Positions 37,716 to 47,652 of a stretch of DNA of 64,000 bases are shown here, in pieces. Below the pieces are notes generated by a model. It was given only the letters and a program-made list of their open reading frames with translations. It was not told the origin of the DNA and searched no databases. The position numbers were made by a program, and so were the translations under genes. The stretch's first letter is position 1. Each line of letters opens with the position of its first letter. The stretch is from contig NZ_CH672409.1 of NCBI RefSeq assembly GCF_000152885.1, forward strand, positions 9,548 through 73,547. Direction: 5' to 3'. Source of the DNA: Idiomarina baltica OS145. GTDB taxonomy: Bacteria; Pseudomonadota; Gammaproteobacteria; Enterobacterales; Alteromonadaceae.

Positions 37716-38165
37716 ATGAAAAAGTACTCGTCCGCCTTTAGTCTTATAGAGTTAATGGTCGTTGTTGCCATTATTGCTATTCTCTCATCGCTCGCGGTGC
37801 CTGCATATCAGCGTTATGTCCAGCAAGCTCGCGTCACTGCCGCATTAAATCATACCCAAAGCTTACAGCTTGCCATGGCACTGTGCTGGCAAACTGAAAG
37901 TGACATGAGCCGTTGTTCACGACCTGGGCAGCGCGGTATTCCCCCAATCCCCGATCCTTTACCTAAGGCGCTAACGTCGCTTGAAGTCACCTCAAGCGGC
38001 ATCATTCAGCTAACCTTAGCTAATGTTGTCGTCGATCAAGCACCGCTTAAACTAAGTTTATCACCGGATACCCGTGGTTTGGTATTTGATTGGCGTCTTG
38101 GTTGCTCGGACTTCGACTCGGGCCAACCCCTTGCAACCCAATGCGTGGAAGGAGTCGCGCAATGA
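37716..38165 (+). CDS. pilA: type IV major pilin PilA-like
   Basis: Type IV pilin precursor (149 aa). Short leader MKKYSSA, cleavage before FSLIELMVVVAIIAILSSLAVPAY; Glu at +5 is present. The residue at -1 is Ala instead of the usual Gly. The mature protein has four Cys: two in the LCWQTESDMSRC segment and two near the C-terminus (GCSDF...TQC). It is the first gene of pilA-pilB-pilC-pilD, and its stop overlaps pilB by 4 nt. Confidence 0.9.
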   Translation: MKKYSSAFSLIELMVVVAIIAILSSLAVPAYQRYVQQARVTAALNHTQSLQLAMALCWQTESDMSRCSRPGQRGIPPIPDPLPKALTSLEVTSSGIIQLTLANVVVDQAPLKLSLSPDTRGLVFDWRLGCSDFDSGQPLATQCVEGVAQ

Positions 38166-39424
38166 TTGTTGCACATCATATCGGCTCCTATTGGCACACT
38201 GAACTACCTGCTAACTCATCAACCTGCCAACGTCTTATAAGCCAACTAGGGCTTCCGGAAGGCTCCTTGACCGAACTTATTGATACTCAGCACGGTCGAA
38301 TTCTGATACTCACTCGCGATGCGTGGCCGCAACGCGATACGATTACATTTCGTTTAAAAGCGATGAACGCCAAGTCCATCCTGTGCGTCTATGCACGCAC
38401 CCAATCTACTGTTCATCTCTCAGCGCTTAACGCTCAGAGCGTGCTTGCTAATGCACGCCGTCTTAACGCCTCGGACATTCATATTGAGTCGCTCCGCGAA
38501 GGTGGTCGCATTCGCCTGCGTATTCAAGGTCGACTAATTGAGCAACGCCGTTTATCACAGCACGATGTCGACACGTTGGTTGCTCAGCTAAAAGTGATGG
38601 CAGAGGTTGATGTCACGGAGAGCAAACAACCTCAAGACGGGCGCATTGACTTGGAGTTACCCGATTCAAGCGCCCGGTTTCGCCTCAACTCATGCCCCGG
38701 TAATCGTGGCGAAAGTCTTGTTATACGGTGTTTATACAGTGCCGAACAACTGCCCTCGCTGCACCAACTTGGATTCACCGATAGACAGTTTCATCATTTA
38801 ATTAAGCAACTCTCCTCTGCGATAGGACTCATCCTCGTATCCGGCCCGACAGGTAGCGGCAAAAGCACCACCATGTACAGTATTATCAAACAGCTAAGTG
38901 AGTCAGGGCTTCGGGTATGTAGTGTCGAAGATCCGATTGAAGTTGAGCTCGATGGAATTTTGCAAACGCAGGTACACTCGCAACGCAATTTAAGTTTTGC
39001 AAAGGTTTTGCGTGCCTTTTTGAGACAAGATCCTGACGTCATCATGATCGGTGAGATCCGCGATGCAGAAACCGCTAAAATCGCTGTACAAGCTGCGCTA
39101 ACTGGTCATTTAGTCATTGCTTCAATACATGCCGATACTGCAATTGATGTGATTCGTCGTTTAGTTCAGTTAGGTGCGCAACAAACCGATGTGACCGCCG
39201 CATTAAGACTGTTAATAAGCCAGCGACTGCTCGCGCAGGCGCAAGGCGGTGTCAAAGTCATATTTGAGTTACTGCCGTGGCCTGAGCGTCTGCGCGGCTA
39301 TAGCGAGTCATTAGCGCAAACGCATCGCGATACTATTCTAAAACACTATCAGTTACCGAGTTTACAGGCACTCATTCAGGCAAGTTATCGGAGTCACGAA
39401 GATGAACGTTTTTCGACGTTATAA
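38162..39424 (+). CDS. pilB: type IV pilus assembly ATPase PilB-like (short form)
   Basis: Cytoplasmic secretion ATPase (420 aa) for pilus extension. Start at 38162 by the ATGA overlap with pilA. Walker A SGPTGSGKST (residues 227-236), Asp box VEDPIE, Walker B DPDVIMIGEIRDAETA and His box ASIHADTA are intact. It is shorter than typical PilB (about 560 aa): the N-terminal domain is reduced, and the C-terminal tetracysteine zinc loop is missing (LISQRLLAQAQGGVKVIFELLPW runs straight through). E. coli HofB is also short. Its place between pilA and pilC supports PilB rather than PilT. Confidence 0.88.
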   Translation: MIVAHHIGSYWHTELPANSSTCQRLISQLGLPEGSLTELIDTQHGRILILTRDAWPQRDTITFRLKAMNAKSILCVYARTQSTVHLSALNAQSVLANARRLNASDIHIESLREGGRIRLRIQGRLIEQRRLSQHDVDTLVAQLKVMAEVDVTESKQPQDGRIDLELPDSSARFRLNSCPGNRGESLVIRCLYSAEQLPSLHQLGFTDRQFHHLIKQLSSAIGLILVSGPTGSGKSTTMYSIIKQLSESGLRVCSVEDPIEVELDGILQTQVHSQRNLSFAKVLRAFLRQDPDVIMIGEIRDAETAKIAVQAALTGHLVIASIHADTAIDVIRRLVQLGAQQTDVTAALRLLISQRLLAQAQGGVKVIFELLPWPERLRGYSESLAQTHRDTILKHYQLPSLQALIQASYRSHEDERFSTL

Positions 39425-40448
39425 TCAATTTTCAACGACTCAATGGTATCTCGCGCTCAATCGCCTAGAACAGCTGATAACGGGCGGATTGCCGCTCGCG
39501 TTAGCACTGGGGGTTGTCGCCAAACAAACGCATCAACCAGCACTCAAAAGACATTATCAGTACCTGCAGCACAGCGTACAGGCAGGAATCAGCCTGGCCG
39601 AGGCCTTGAGCATTGAGAAGCGTCGAGCGTTAAAAGCAGCTCAGGCGGGTATCGCGGTTGCAGAACAAACCGGGCAACTACCTCTGGTCATGCAAAGCCT
39701 AGTGGCTAGTTGGAAACGACAACGGCATATCAGCGCGTTGGTCAAGAATGCCTTACGCTATCCAGTGGCACTACTTTTTATGGCACTCATTATTATTACG
39801 GTGTTTGTCACCTGGGTACTACCCACCATCCAACAACTATTCGACAGCCAACCGCTCCCTGCATTAACCCAGTATTTAATTACATGTGTTACTTGGTTGC
39901 GTCAATCTGCCGCTAACCTACTCGCCGTAACAGGTATTTTGCTACTAAGTTTCACGGTGCTTTATCGGTTACAGAAACAACGCGTTCAGGCAGTAATGCA
40001 GCGTTTACCGATTTGGGGTAAACTGAAGCGCCTAAGCGTGTATCAGTCAACCTTCGAATACCTTGCCTTAGGGATGCAAAGTGGTATGTCTGCGGTCAAC
40101 GCTACGCAAATGGTTGCGAATCACTCAACGTGGCTGCCCATGCAAAGTAAATTACTGAAGATTGCACAAGCACTTAATCAAGGTAACAGTTGGTCTCGAT
40201 CTTTTAGCACGGTACAAATTAACGATCCAACGATCCAGGCGTACCTGCAAACAGCAGAACATATTGGTCGCGTCGATCACGCTGTAGAACGTTTAAGCCA
40301 AGACTTTAGCCAGCGTATCGAACGTTATTGTGAGCAGTTGAGGGTGTGGCTAAACCCTTTACTGATGATCATACTAACGGGCATTATAGGATTTATGTTG
40401 TTGGCGATGTATTTACCGATTTTTTCGCTGACACAACAATTAGCTTAG
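39402..40448 (+). CDS. pilC: type IV pilus inner-membrane platform protein PilC
   Basis: GspF/PilC family platform protein (348 aa), slightly shorter than typical PilC (about 400). Two GspF repeats are visible: the first with ITGGLPLALALGVVA and a membrane segment near 123-145 (LLFMALIIITVFVTWVLP), the second ending in LLMIILTGIIGFMLLAMYLPIF. A further TM lies near 168-188. It overlaps pilB by 23 nt, so translation is coupled. Confidence 0.92.
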   Translation: MNVFRRYNQFSTTQWYLALNRLEQLITGGLPLALALGVVAKQTHQPALKRHYQYLQHSVQAGISLAEALSIEKRRALKAAQAGIAVAEQTGQLPLVMQSLVASWKRQRHISALVKNALRYPVALLFMALIIITVFVTWVLPTIQQLFDSQPLPALTQYLITCVTWLRQSAANLLAVTGILLLSFTVLYRLQKQRVQAVMQRLPIWGKLKRLSVYQSTFEYLALGMQSGMSAVNATQMVANHSTWLPMQSKLLKIAQALNQGNSWSRSFSTVQINDPTIQAYLQTAEHIGRVDHAVERLSQDFSQRIERYCEQLRVWLNPLLMIILTGIIGFMLLAMYLPIFSLTQQLA

Positions 40449-40458
40449 GACTCATAAA

Positions 40459-41319
40459 ATGGATGTATTATTAGCGGCTACTTCTTGGCAAGCGCTCCTC
40501 ATCGCAGGGTTACTCGGCGCATCAGTTGGGAGCTTTTTGAACGTAGTCATCGCGCGCCTGCCAAAACAACTGCAATTACAGTGGAAGTATGAATGTGCTG
40601 AACTTGCCGGCGAGCCAGTACGCGAGAAAACACAGTTTAATATTGCGGTCCCCGGCTCCCACTGTCCTCAATGTCAGCATGCGGTGGCGTGGTATGACAA
40701 CATTCCGATTTTGAGTTATTTAGTGTTGCGCGCCCAGTGTCGTCATTGCAATACACCAATTCCAATTTATTACTGGTTAGTTGAAGTCGCAACGACGCTT
40801 ATTTTTCTCGCGCTCAGTTGGCAGTTCGGTTTAACGATTAGCTTCTGGGTATTCGGCACGGCTCTCAGCTTACTGATTGCCATGACAGTGATTGACTACC
40901 AGCATCAACTATTACCGGATAACCTAACCTACCCGCTGTTATGGTTGGCTTTACTTTGGTCTATCAGCCCACTTAGCACTGTAACTCCAAGCCAGGCCAT
41001 CATCGGTGCCGTGGTTGGGTATCTAAGTCTTTGGAGCCTTTATTGGGTATTTAAACTACTTACTGGCAAAGAAGGGATGGGTTACGGCGACTTTAAGCTA
41101 TTAGCCGCACTCAGTGCCTTCACAGGTGTTACCCTACTCCCTGTCACCGTCATTTTTAGCGCCGTCGCTGGTATTTTGATTGGCCTGGCTGTGGCGATTA
41201 AACATAAGCAATCTGTGCCCATTCCTTTTGGTCCTTTTTTGGCTATCGGGGGGGTAATCAGTTATCTGTGGGGAGAGACGCTGCTTCAATCCTATTGGCA
41301 ATGGCTTGGAGTCATGTAA
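40459..41319 (+). CDS. pilD: prepilin peptidase / N-methyltransferase PilD
   Basis: Bifunctional inner-membrane aspartyl protease and methylase (286 aa) that processes type IV prepilins. The cytoplasmic loop holds two CxxC zinc pairs (CPQCQ and CRHCN). Catalytic aspartates are in TVIDYQHQLLPD and GYGDFKLLAA. About eight TM helices. It is the last pil gene; its stop overlaps the coaE start by 1 nt (TAATG). It is the only prepilin peptidase in the window and so the likely processor of both PilA and the prepilin at 16040. Confidence 0.96.
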   Translation: MDVLLAATSWQALLIAGLLGASVGSFLNVVIARLPKQLQLQWKYECAELAGEPVREKTQFNIAVPGSHCPQCQHAVAWYDNIPILSYLVLRAQCRHCNTPIPIYYWLVEVATTLIFLALSWQFGLTISFWVFGTALSLLIAMTVIDYQHQLLPDNLTYPLLWLALLWSISPLSTVTPSQAIIGAVVGYLSLWSLYWVFKLLTGKEGMGYGDFKLLAALSAFTGVTLLPVTVIFSAVAGILIGLAVAIKHKQSVPIPFGPFLAIGGVISYLWGETLLQSYWQWLGVM

Positions 41320-41924
41320 TGAGTCGTTTTATTTTAGGTCTAACGGGCGGCATCGGTAGCGGAAAAAGCGCGGCTTCCGACTATATTGCGGAGCAAGGTA
41401 TTGCCATCGTCGATGCGGATGTCATTGCACGAGAAGTGGTTGCGCCCGGAACCGAAGGTCTGAAGGAAATAAAGGCGCATTTCGGGCCAGAAGTCATCGA
41501 TGAATCGGGTGCCCTTATCCGTAGTCAATTGCGTCAACGCGTGTTCGATAACCCGGACGAAAAAGCATGGATTAATCAGTTACTGCATCCGCTCATTCGT
41601 CAACAAATCCTGGCTCAGCTTGAGCAGGCACAATCTGCTTATGTTGTATTAGTTGCGCCCTTGCTGCTAGAAAATGGCTTAGATGAATTATGTGATCGCG
41701 TGCTGGTTATCGATGTCGATGAGCAAACTCAGTTAGCGCGAACGCAAAAGCGCGATCAGGCCAGCGAAGAACAAGTCGCTGCGATCATTGCGTCGCAAAT
41801 TGATCGCGCGACACGCCTTAGCAAAGCCGATGACATTGTTAGCAATGAAGACGACCTTCGGGCTTTATACCATCAGTTGGATAAATTGCACGCACACTAT
41901 CTCGAATTGGCTTCACAAAAATGA
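41319..41924 (+). CDS. coaE: dephospho-CoA kinase
   Basis: Last enzyme of CoA synthesis (201 aa), phosphorylating dephospho-CoA. The start at 41319 (MSRFILGLTGGIGSGKS) puts the Walker A at residues 10-17; the frame is open further upstream inside pilD but the family begins here. Conserved DADVIAREV and HPLIR segments are present. Gene order pilD-coaE-zapD-yacG is standard in Gammaproteobacteria. Confidence 0.96.
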   Translation: MSRFILGLTGGIGSGKSAASDYIAEQGIAIVDADVIAREVVAPGTEGLKEIKAHFGPEVIDESGALIRSQLRQRVFDNPDEKAWINQLLHPLIRQQILAQLEQAQSAYVVLVAPLLLENGLDELCDRVLVIDVDEQTQLARTQKRDQASEEQVAAIIASQIDRATRLSKADDIVSNEDDLRALYHQLDKLHAHYLELASQK

Positions 41925-41988
41925 ATCTGTTTGCACCCCGCGACGAAATCATTATCATGGTCGGTCGGATTAATAGGATGAGAGCCCC

Positions 41989-42750
41989 ATGTCGGAATCA
42001 GTGCCATACGTGATTTATGAATACCCTTTGCAAGAACGGTTTCGTACCTACTTGAGGCTTGAGCAAGGGTTTTTACAAATCAAAATGCCGCTCGATGGCT
42101 CTGAACAACAAGCGCTACCATTTTTTAATACCCTATTTGGTTTGCTCGAACTATTTGAACGCTTTGATCTTAAAACCGAACTGAACCGTGATCTCGACAC
42201 GCAGAAACAATTCGTGCAGCAGTGGTCGAAGCACCCACAAGTTGATAAGGAGATGGTCGCACTGCTCCTACATCGGCTTGGAGAGGCTCAAGAACAACTT
42301 GGCACTGCGGCTCAATCTGTCAAAGCCTTGAAAGAAGATGCGTTTTTATCAAGCATGAGACAGCGATTTTCACAACCTGGATATCAAGCACTGTTTGATC
42401 TCCCGCAGTTACAAACATGGCTGAGTCAGAGCCCAGCGAGTCAAATTGAACACCAAGAACATTGGCGCACTCAACTTGCCGATTTTCAACACGCACTGTC
42501 GCAGCTACTGGGTTTATTGAGAGAGCGTGCCCCTTTCGAAACCGTTCGAGCAAAAAAAGGTTTTTGGCAGGAAAGTGCCGACCCATTAGCTATTCTACGC
42601 ATGAAAATAACCGCCGATGACGCGGTTTATCCCGTTGTGTCTGGTCACCGTCAACGCTTTACAGTACGTTTGATGACATTAAATAGTGGTCAGAGTAACG
42701 CGTATCAGCACGACTTAGATATTCAACTTGCTCGATGTTATGAGCAGTAA
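41989..42750 (+). CDS. zapD: cell division protein ZapD
   Basis: FtsZ-bundling protein (253 aa). The N-terminus ([16 protein letters not shown]) and the basic segment [25 protein letters not shown] are typical. It stabilises Z-ring filaments at mid-cell. It follows coaE by 64 nt and is followed by yacG, which overlaps no more than a few codons. Confidence 0.95.
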   Translation: MSESVPYVIYEYPLQERFRTYLRLEQGFLQIKMPLDGSEQQALPFFNTLFGLLELFERFDLKTELNRDLDTQKQFVQQWSKHPQVDKEMVALLLHRLGEAQEQLGTAAQSVKALKEDAFLSSMRQRFSQPGYQALFDLPQLQTWLSQSPASQIEHQEHWRTQLADFQHALSQLLGLLRERAPFETVRAKKGFWQESADPLAILRMKITADDAVYPVVSGHRQRFTVRLMTLNSGQSNAYQHDLDIQLARCYEQ

Positions 42751-42766
42751 ACAAGAGGAACAGCGT

Positions 42767-42952
42767 ATGCCAACGCACGTCGATTGCCCAACTTGCGGCG
42801 ATACAGTCCAATGGTCAGAAAAGGCCGCCTACCGTCCTTTTTGTAGCGAGCGCTGTAAGCTTATCGACCTAGGAGAGTGGGCAAATGAAGAGAAAGCTAT
42901 TCCTGGCGAGCCGGCTCAAATACCCGAGCAGTCAGCCAACGATGATTATTAA
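42767..42952 (+). CDS. yacG: DNA gyrase inhibitor YacG
   Basis: Small zinc protein (61 aa) that in E. coli binds GyrB and inhibits gyrase. The start at 42767 has AAGAGGA 7 nt upstream; earlier in-frame Met codons overlap zapD. The zinc site is DCPTCG plus FCSERCK, followed by the conserved DLGEWANEE. It is convergent with mutT, their 3' ends overlapping by 4 nt. Confidence 0.94.
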   Translation: MPTHVDCPTCGDTVQWSEKAAYRPFCSERCKLIDLGEWANEEKAIPGEPAQIPEQSANDDY

Positions 42953-43362
42953 TGGGATTGTGCGTCCATAAGGCAGTCGACGATGGGTTGATTCGCATCA
43001 GGAAACTGATAAGCATCGAGCTGAGCGATATCAGCCCAAACAAATTCTTGCCCTTCCATCTGGCGTGCAGTCCCGGTATATGACAGCACCCACCACACAT
43101 CAAGTAATACGCGCTTATCACGGTACTGGTGTTCGACAACCGTGAGTGGTGCACAGTCCGTCACTGCGATATTACACTCTTCTTTTAGTTCGCGAATGAG
43201 TGCTTCGGTGACTGACTCACCCTGCTCGACTTTTCCACCAGGAAATTCCCATTTACCACCTTGGTGCTGATGGTTCAGTCGTTTGGCGATAAATATCTCG
43301 CCTTGCTCATTTTTAATTACGCCCACAGCTACGTGAACTGTGGGCGTCGTACTATCAGACAT
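42949..43362 (-). CDS. mutT: 8-oxo-dGTP diphosphatase MutT
   Basis: Nudix hydrolase (137 aa) that sanitises oxidised dGTP. The Nudix box is [20 protein letters not shown] followed by CNI; the usual Gly near the end of the box is Asn. N-terminal [20 protein letters not shown] matches MutT. It follows secA on the same strand with a 2-nt gap, the classic secA-mutT pair. Confidence 0.95.
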   Translation of the reverse strand: MSDSTTPTVHVAVGVIKNEQGEIFIAKRLNHQHQGGKWEFPGGKVEQGESVTEALIRELKEECNIAVTDCAPLTVVEHQYRDKRVLLDVWWVLSYTGTARQMEGQEFVWADIAQLDAYQFPDANQPIVDCLMDAQSH

Positions 43363-43364
43363 AA

Positions 43365-46082
43365 TTAGAGTTTACCGTGGCAATGTTTATATTTTTTACC
43401 CGAGCCACATGGACACGGCTCATTTCGGCCCACTTTCGTTCCGCGTTGAGCCGGTTGTTGCTGATCGCCCGATTCTGCATTGGTATCGGCTGATGCAGTA
43501 GCACTCGCTTGCTCATGCTTGAACTCTCGCGGTGCGCTGTCTGCTGCTTTACGTTGCTGATCAACCGCATCAACATCTTCAGGCGCGCGCACACGGACGC
43601 GGCTCAATAACGTGACAACATCAAGTTTTAGGTTTTCCAGCATTTCACTGAATAATTCAAATGCCTCGCGCTTGTACTCTTGTTTCGGGTTCTTCTGCGC
43701 GTAACCACGTAAGTGAATACCTTGGCGCAGATGATCCATCGCTGCTAAGTGTTCTTTCCAATGTTGGTCAAGGCTTTGTAGCATCACCGACTTTTCAAAG
43801 CGGCGCAGAACTTCTGCACCCACAAGCGCTTCTTTTTCTTTGTAGGCATCGACTAGCGCATTTAAAACACGCTCGCGTAATACTTCTTCGTGGAAGTGCT
43901 CATCCTCATCAAGCGACTTTTGCAATTCAACTTCGATATCAAAGTCGGCACGAAGACGCTCTTCCAAACTCGGCAGATCCCAAAGCTCAGCAAGCGACTG
44001 CGGCGGCACGTATTCATCAATTACCGCGTTAATAACGTCTTCACGTATTACATCAATCGTCGCTGAAATATCGCCTTCATCGAGTAATTCGTTACGCTGT
44101 TCGTACACCACACGGCGCTGGTCATTCGCAACATCATCATATTCAAGCAACTGTTTACGCACATCAAAGTTTCGACCTTCGACTTTGCGCTGAGCGTTTT
44201 CAATTGCACGAGTCACCCATGGGTGCTCAATCGCTTCTCCCTCTTTCATTCCAAGGCGCTTCATCATAGTCGCCATACGTTCTGAGGCGAAAATCCGCAT
44301 CAATGGATCTTCTAAAGAGAGGTAAAAACGCGATGAACCCGGGTCACCCTGGCGACCTGAACGTCCCCGTAGCTGGTTATCAATACGGCGTGACTCATGG
44401 CGCTCAGTACCGATGATATGTAAGCCGCCCGCTTCTATGACTTTGTCATGAAGCACTTGCCATTCTTGTTTGATTTTCTCAATCTTATCGTTGTCCGGCT
44501 CTTCTAGCTTCTCAACATCTGATTTCCAGTTGCCGCCTAATACGATATCCGTACCACGACCCGCCATGTTGGTGGCGATGGTCACCGCGCCGGGACGACC
44601 CGCTTGGGCAACAATGTCGGCTTCTTGTTGGTGAAACTTCGCATTAAGTACCGCATGAGGGATCTTTTTCTTCTTCAGCAAGCTCGAAAGCAATTCTGAG
44701 TTTTCTATAGAGACGGTACCAACCAAGACGGGACGGCCTTGTTTTCGACACTCTTCTATATCCTCAGCGATGGCTTCATATTTTTCGCGGGTCGTTAGAT
44801 ATATCAAGTCGGCACGATCATCGCGCACCATCGGACGGTTGGTCGGAATCACGACCGTTTCTAAGCCATAAATGGACTGGAACTCGAACGCTTCGGTATC
44901 CGCTGTACCGGTCATACCGGCAAGCTTGTCATACAATCGGAAATAATTCTGGAAAGTAATCGATGCCAAGGTTTGGTTTTCATTTTGGATTTCAACGCCT
45001 TCTTTGGCTTCCATCGCTTGGTGCAAACCTTCCGACCAACGACGGCCTTCCATCGTACGCCCAGTGTGTTCGTCAACGATGATGATTTTTCCATCTTTAA
45101 CGATATAGTCAACATCGCGGCTAAATAAATGGTGCGCTCTCAACGCAGCATTAATGTGGTGCAGTAAAGTAATATTAGCGGCTGAATACAGCGAGTCGTC
45201 CTCGCCCAACATGCCACGCTCTTTCAGTAATGACTCAATATGCTCTTGGCCATTCTCAGTGAGATGCAGCTGCTTTGCTTTTTCATCGATGGTAAAGTCA
45301 CCGTCGCCACGTTCTTCTTCGGTGTCTTCCTTTTCTTGACGCACCAACAAAGGTACGAGCTCATTCATTTTTTTATACATCTCAGAGCTATCTTCCGCGG
45401 GACCCGATATAATTAACGGAGTCCGCGCTTCATCGATCAAGATCGAGTCAACCTCATCCACTAGCGCATAATGTAGTTCGCGTTGTACACGTTCCTCTGG
45501 CGAAAACGCCATGTTGTCACGTAAATAGTCAAAACCGAACTCGTTGTTTGTGCCATAGGTGATATCAGCTTGGTAAGCCGCCTTCTTATCTTGCGGCTGC
45601 ATGCCGGGGATATTGAAAGCTACTGACATGCCTAAAAACTCAAACAATGGGCGGTTAAACTCAGCATCACGCTTAGCGAGATAGTCGTTAACCGTAATGA
45701 TATGAACGCCTTTGCCCGTCAATGCATTAAGATACGCAGGCAAAGTCGCCGTTAGGGTTTTACCCTCACCGGTTTTCATTTCCGCGATACGGTTTTCATC
45801 GAGAACCATACCACCCACCATCTGCACGTCGAAGTGGCGCATTTTAAACACACGCTTGCTTGCTTCGCGAACTGTGGCGAATGCCTCCTCAAGAAGGCTA
45901 TCTAATTTGGCACCTTCGTTAAGACGTTTTCTGAACTCTGTGGTTTTTTCTTTTAGTTGTTCGTCTGATAACGCCTCGAACTCTGGTTCGAGTTGATTAA
46001 TTCGATTCACGCGTTTTTGAAGCGTTTTTAAAATACGGTCGTTACGACTCCCAAATACTTTTCTGAACAAACTGCCTAGCAT
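43365..46082 (-). CDS. secA: preprotein translocase ATPase SecA
   Basis: SecA motor (905 aa), driving Sec-dependent export at the inner membrane. Walker [10 protein letters not shown] near residues 102-110; [21 protein letters not shown] is the DEAD-box region; [13 protein letters not shown] and [22 protein letters not shown] are the second nucleotide-binding fold. The C-terminal zinc tail [14 protein letters not shown] for SecB is complete. No secM was found upstream; an M23 peptidase gene lies there instead. Confidence 0.98.
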   Translation of the reverse strand: MLGSLFRKVFGSRNDRILKTLQKRVNRINQLEPEFEALSDEQLKEKTTEFRKRLNEGAKLDSLLEEAFATVREASKRVFKMRHFDVQMVGGMVLDENRIAEMKTGEGKTLTATLPAYLNALTGKGVHIITVNDYLAKRDAEFNRPLFEFLGMSVAFNIPGMQPQDKKAAYQADITYGTNNEFGFDYLRDNMAFSPEERVQRELHYALVDEVDSILIDEARTPLIISGPAEDSSEMYKKMNELVPLLVRQEKEDTEEERGDGDFTIDEKAKQLHLTENGQEHIESLLKERGMLGEDDSLYSAANITLLHHINAALRAHHLFSRDVDYIVKDGKIIIVDEHTGRTMEGRRWSEGLHQAMEAKEGVEIQNENQTLASITFQNYFRLYDKLAGMTGTADTEAFEFQSIYGLETVVIPTNRPMVRDDRADLIYLTTREKYEAIAEDIEECRKQGRPVLVGTVSIENSELLSSLLKKKKIPHAVLNAKFHQQEADIVAQAGRPGAVTIATNMAGRGTDIVLGGNWKSDVEKLEEPDNDKIEKIKQEWQVLHDKVIEAGGLHIIGTERHESRRIDNQLRGRSGRQGDPGSSRFYLSLEDPLMRIFASERMATMMKRLGMKEGEAIEHPWVTRAIENAQRKVEGRNFDVRKQLLEYDDVANDQRRVVYEQRNELLDEGDISATIDVIREDVINAVIDEYVPPQSLAELWDLPSLEERLRADFDIEVELQKSLDEDEHFHEEVLRERVLNALVDAYKEKEALVGAEVLRRFEKSVMLQSLDQHWKEHLAAMDHLRQGIHLRGYAQKNPKQEYKREAFELFSEMLENLKLDVVTLLSRVRVRAPEDVDAVDQQRKAADSAPREFKHEQASATASADTNAESGDQQQPAQRGTKVGRNEPCPCGSGKKYKHCHGKL

Positions 46083-46163
46083 GAGAACGAGTTATCCTGT
46101 TTTTTCAAAATTAAAAAATTCGGCAGCTGCAGGCCACCGCATCTAATGATTCAAACTGAACCG

Positions 46164-47090
46164 TTAATCCGCTGAACGATATACGAAACGATTCGGGTCT
46201 ATCTGCTTTCCATTACGGAGCACTTCATAATGGACGTGAGGTCCGGTCGAACGACCTGTGTTACCCATCTCGGCAATGACCTGTCCACGGGTGACCACAT
46301 CTCCAACCTGCACATTGATCGTCTCATTATGGCCATAACGCGTCTTCAAACCACCCCCGTGGTCAATTTCGACTAAGTTTCCATAGCCCCAACGTTCACC
46401 GGCCCAAGTCACCACGCCTGCACCTGTGGCGATGACTTTTACGTCCTCGTCATAACTGGCAAAGTCCAGACCTTTGTGCATCGCGGGTTTGCCATTAAAC
46501 GGATCCTTACGCACACCATACTGCGATGAGAGCCAACCACTACTGATAGGACTACCTGCAATGAAGCTTTCATTATTAACATTGTGATTCATCATCACAG
46601 ATTCAAGTAACGAGAGTTGTTTTTGCTTGTCAGCAATTTTTGACAGCATTTGCTCAATATCAGATAAAACTTCTGTGCCATTTGATTTGGGCAATGCGAC
46701 CGCCTCAGTTTCTGGCCCCCCTAAAGGAATGCCGGATTCAAAACTGAACTCACCGTTATTTAGGTTCGCCTTTTGCGCGAGCCTTTCACCAAGCGCATCT
46801 AAACGACGCATGTGCGCTCTCAACTCGCCCAAATAAACGGTCATCGCGCCGAGACGTTTCTCAGTCTCGCTATACAGATCAGCGACCGCCTTAGATTGTA
46901 ACGCCAAGTTTTTTTGCTCTTCGCTAATTTTCTCTTGTGCCACACGCGGATCGACACCTTGATAACTCCAAGGCTTGAAATAAGCGACACCCACTAACGC
47001 AGCTAAGCCGATATAAGAAAAAAATCGACGCCGCGATAGCCGGAAACTAAAACGAATTTTGGAGCCTTTATAAAAGACTGATAAACTCAT
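46164..47090 (-). CDS. M23 family peptidoglycan endopeptidase, membrane-anchored
   Basis: LytM/M23-domain protein (308 aa). One TM helix near residues 22-40, a coiled-coil stretch (about 50-110), then the LytM fold. The zinc and catalytic residues are intact: H205 and D209 in HKGLDFA, H285 and H287 in HVHYEV, so it is probably active rather than an EnvC/NlpD-type activator. It sits between dciA (divergent) and secA, a common place for this gene in the order Alteromonadales. Likely role: wall remodelling near the division cluster. Confidence 0.9.
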   Translation of the reverse strand: MSLSVFYKGSKIRFSFRLSRRRFFSYIGLAALVGVAYFKPWSYQGVDPRVAQEKISEEQKNLALQSKAVADLYSETEKRLGAMTVYLGELRAHMRRLDALGERLAQKANLNNGEFSFESGIPLGGPETEAVALPKSNGTEVLSDIEQMLSKIADKQKQLSLLESVMMNHNVNNESFIAGSPISSGWLSSQYGVRKDPFNGKPAMHKGLDFASYDEDVKVIATGAGVVTWAGERWGYGNLVEIDHGGGLKTRYGHNETINVQVGDVVTRGQVIAEMGNTGRSTGPHVHYEVLRNGKQIDPNRFVYRSAD

Positions 47091-47133
47091 TAGTACTCTC
47101 TTATTATGGGTTTACAGCAACGACTAAGCGCAC

Positions 47134-47592
47134 ATGAACTCTAAACCTAAGACCACCAAACAGTGGCTAGATAATCAACGCGATCATAACACGTTGAGCC
47201 AATACGCACAGTTTGCCGTTCAACTCCGTGATTGGCAACTACTCTTTGCACGTAGCCTGCCCGCAAACCTTGCCGCTGAATGCGATTTGCTTAATATTCG
47301 CGACGGCAAGATTATCGTACGCACGCGCTCGGCATCAGCAGGGACTCAGTTGCGAGCATTAGCGCCCCGGTTAATCAAGACTTTTTGCGAGACGGGCACC
47401 AGCGTTCACTCACTTAGCGTCGATATTGATCCTTCCAACCGCTCTCAGCGGCGTGACCCAACCTCGCCCGAAATGAGCCGCCAGCAACGGTTGTTAAGGC
47501 TCGCTGAGCAAAGCAGTGAACCCCTTAAGACTCAGCTGCTTAAGCTCGCAGAACAAATTGCTAACAGCACTAAATTAACGCCTGACGAATAA
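47134..47592 (+). CDS. dciA: DciA-like helicase loader (DUF721)
   Basis: DUF721-family protein (152 aa). The N-terminal KH-like part holds LRDWQLLFARSLPANLAAECDLLNIRDGKIIVRTRSASAGTQLRALAPRL; the C-terminal part is polar and probably disordered. DUF721 proteins called DciA load the replicative helicase DnaB in bacteria lacking DnaC. The gene is in its usual place between lpxC and secA and is divergent from the M23 peptidase. Function is by family. Confidence 0.82.
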   Translation: MNSKPKTTKQWLDNQRDHNTLSQYAQFAVQLRDWQLLFARSLPANLAAECDLLNIRDGKIIVRTRSASAGTQLRALAPRLIKTFCETGTSVHSLSVDIDPSNRSQRRDPTSPEMSRQQRLLRLAEQSSEPLKTQLLKLAEQIANSTKLTPDE

Positions 47593-47626
47593 AAAAAGGT
47601 GCATAGTTTTCACTAAGCACCTTTTC
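47592..47626. terminator. bidirectional terminator between dciA and lpxC
   Basis: AAAAGGTGC and GCACCTTTT arms (about 47595-47603 and 47617-47625) around a loop that can add further TAG/CTA pairs, with A- and T-tracts on either side. Serves the two convergent genes. Confidence 0.75.
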
Positions 47627-47652
47627 AAATACGCACAGGCTATGTCTCGACA

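Noticed and set aside
46083-46163. A secM-like regulator upstream of secA
   Set aside because: The 81-bp gap has no arrest-peptide ORF; the upstream gene is an M23 peptidase.
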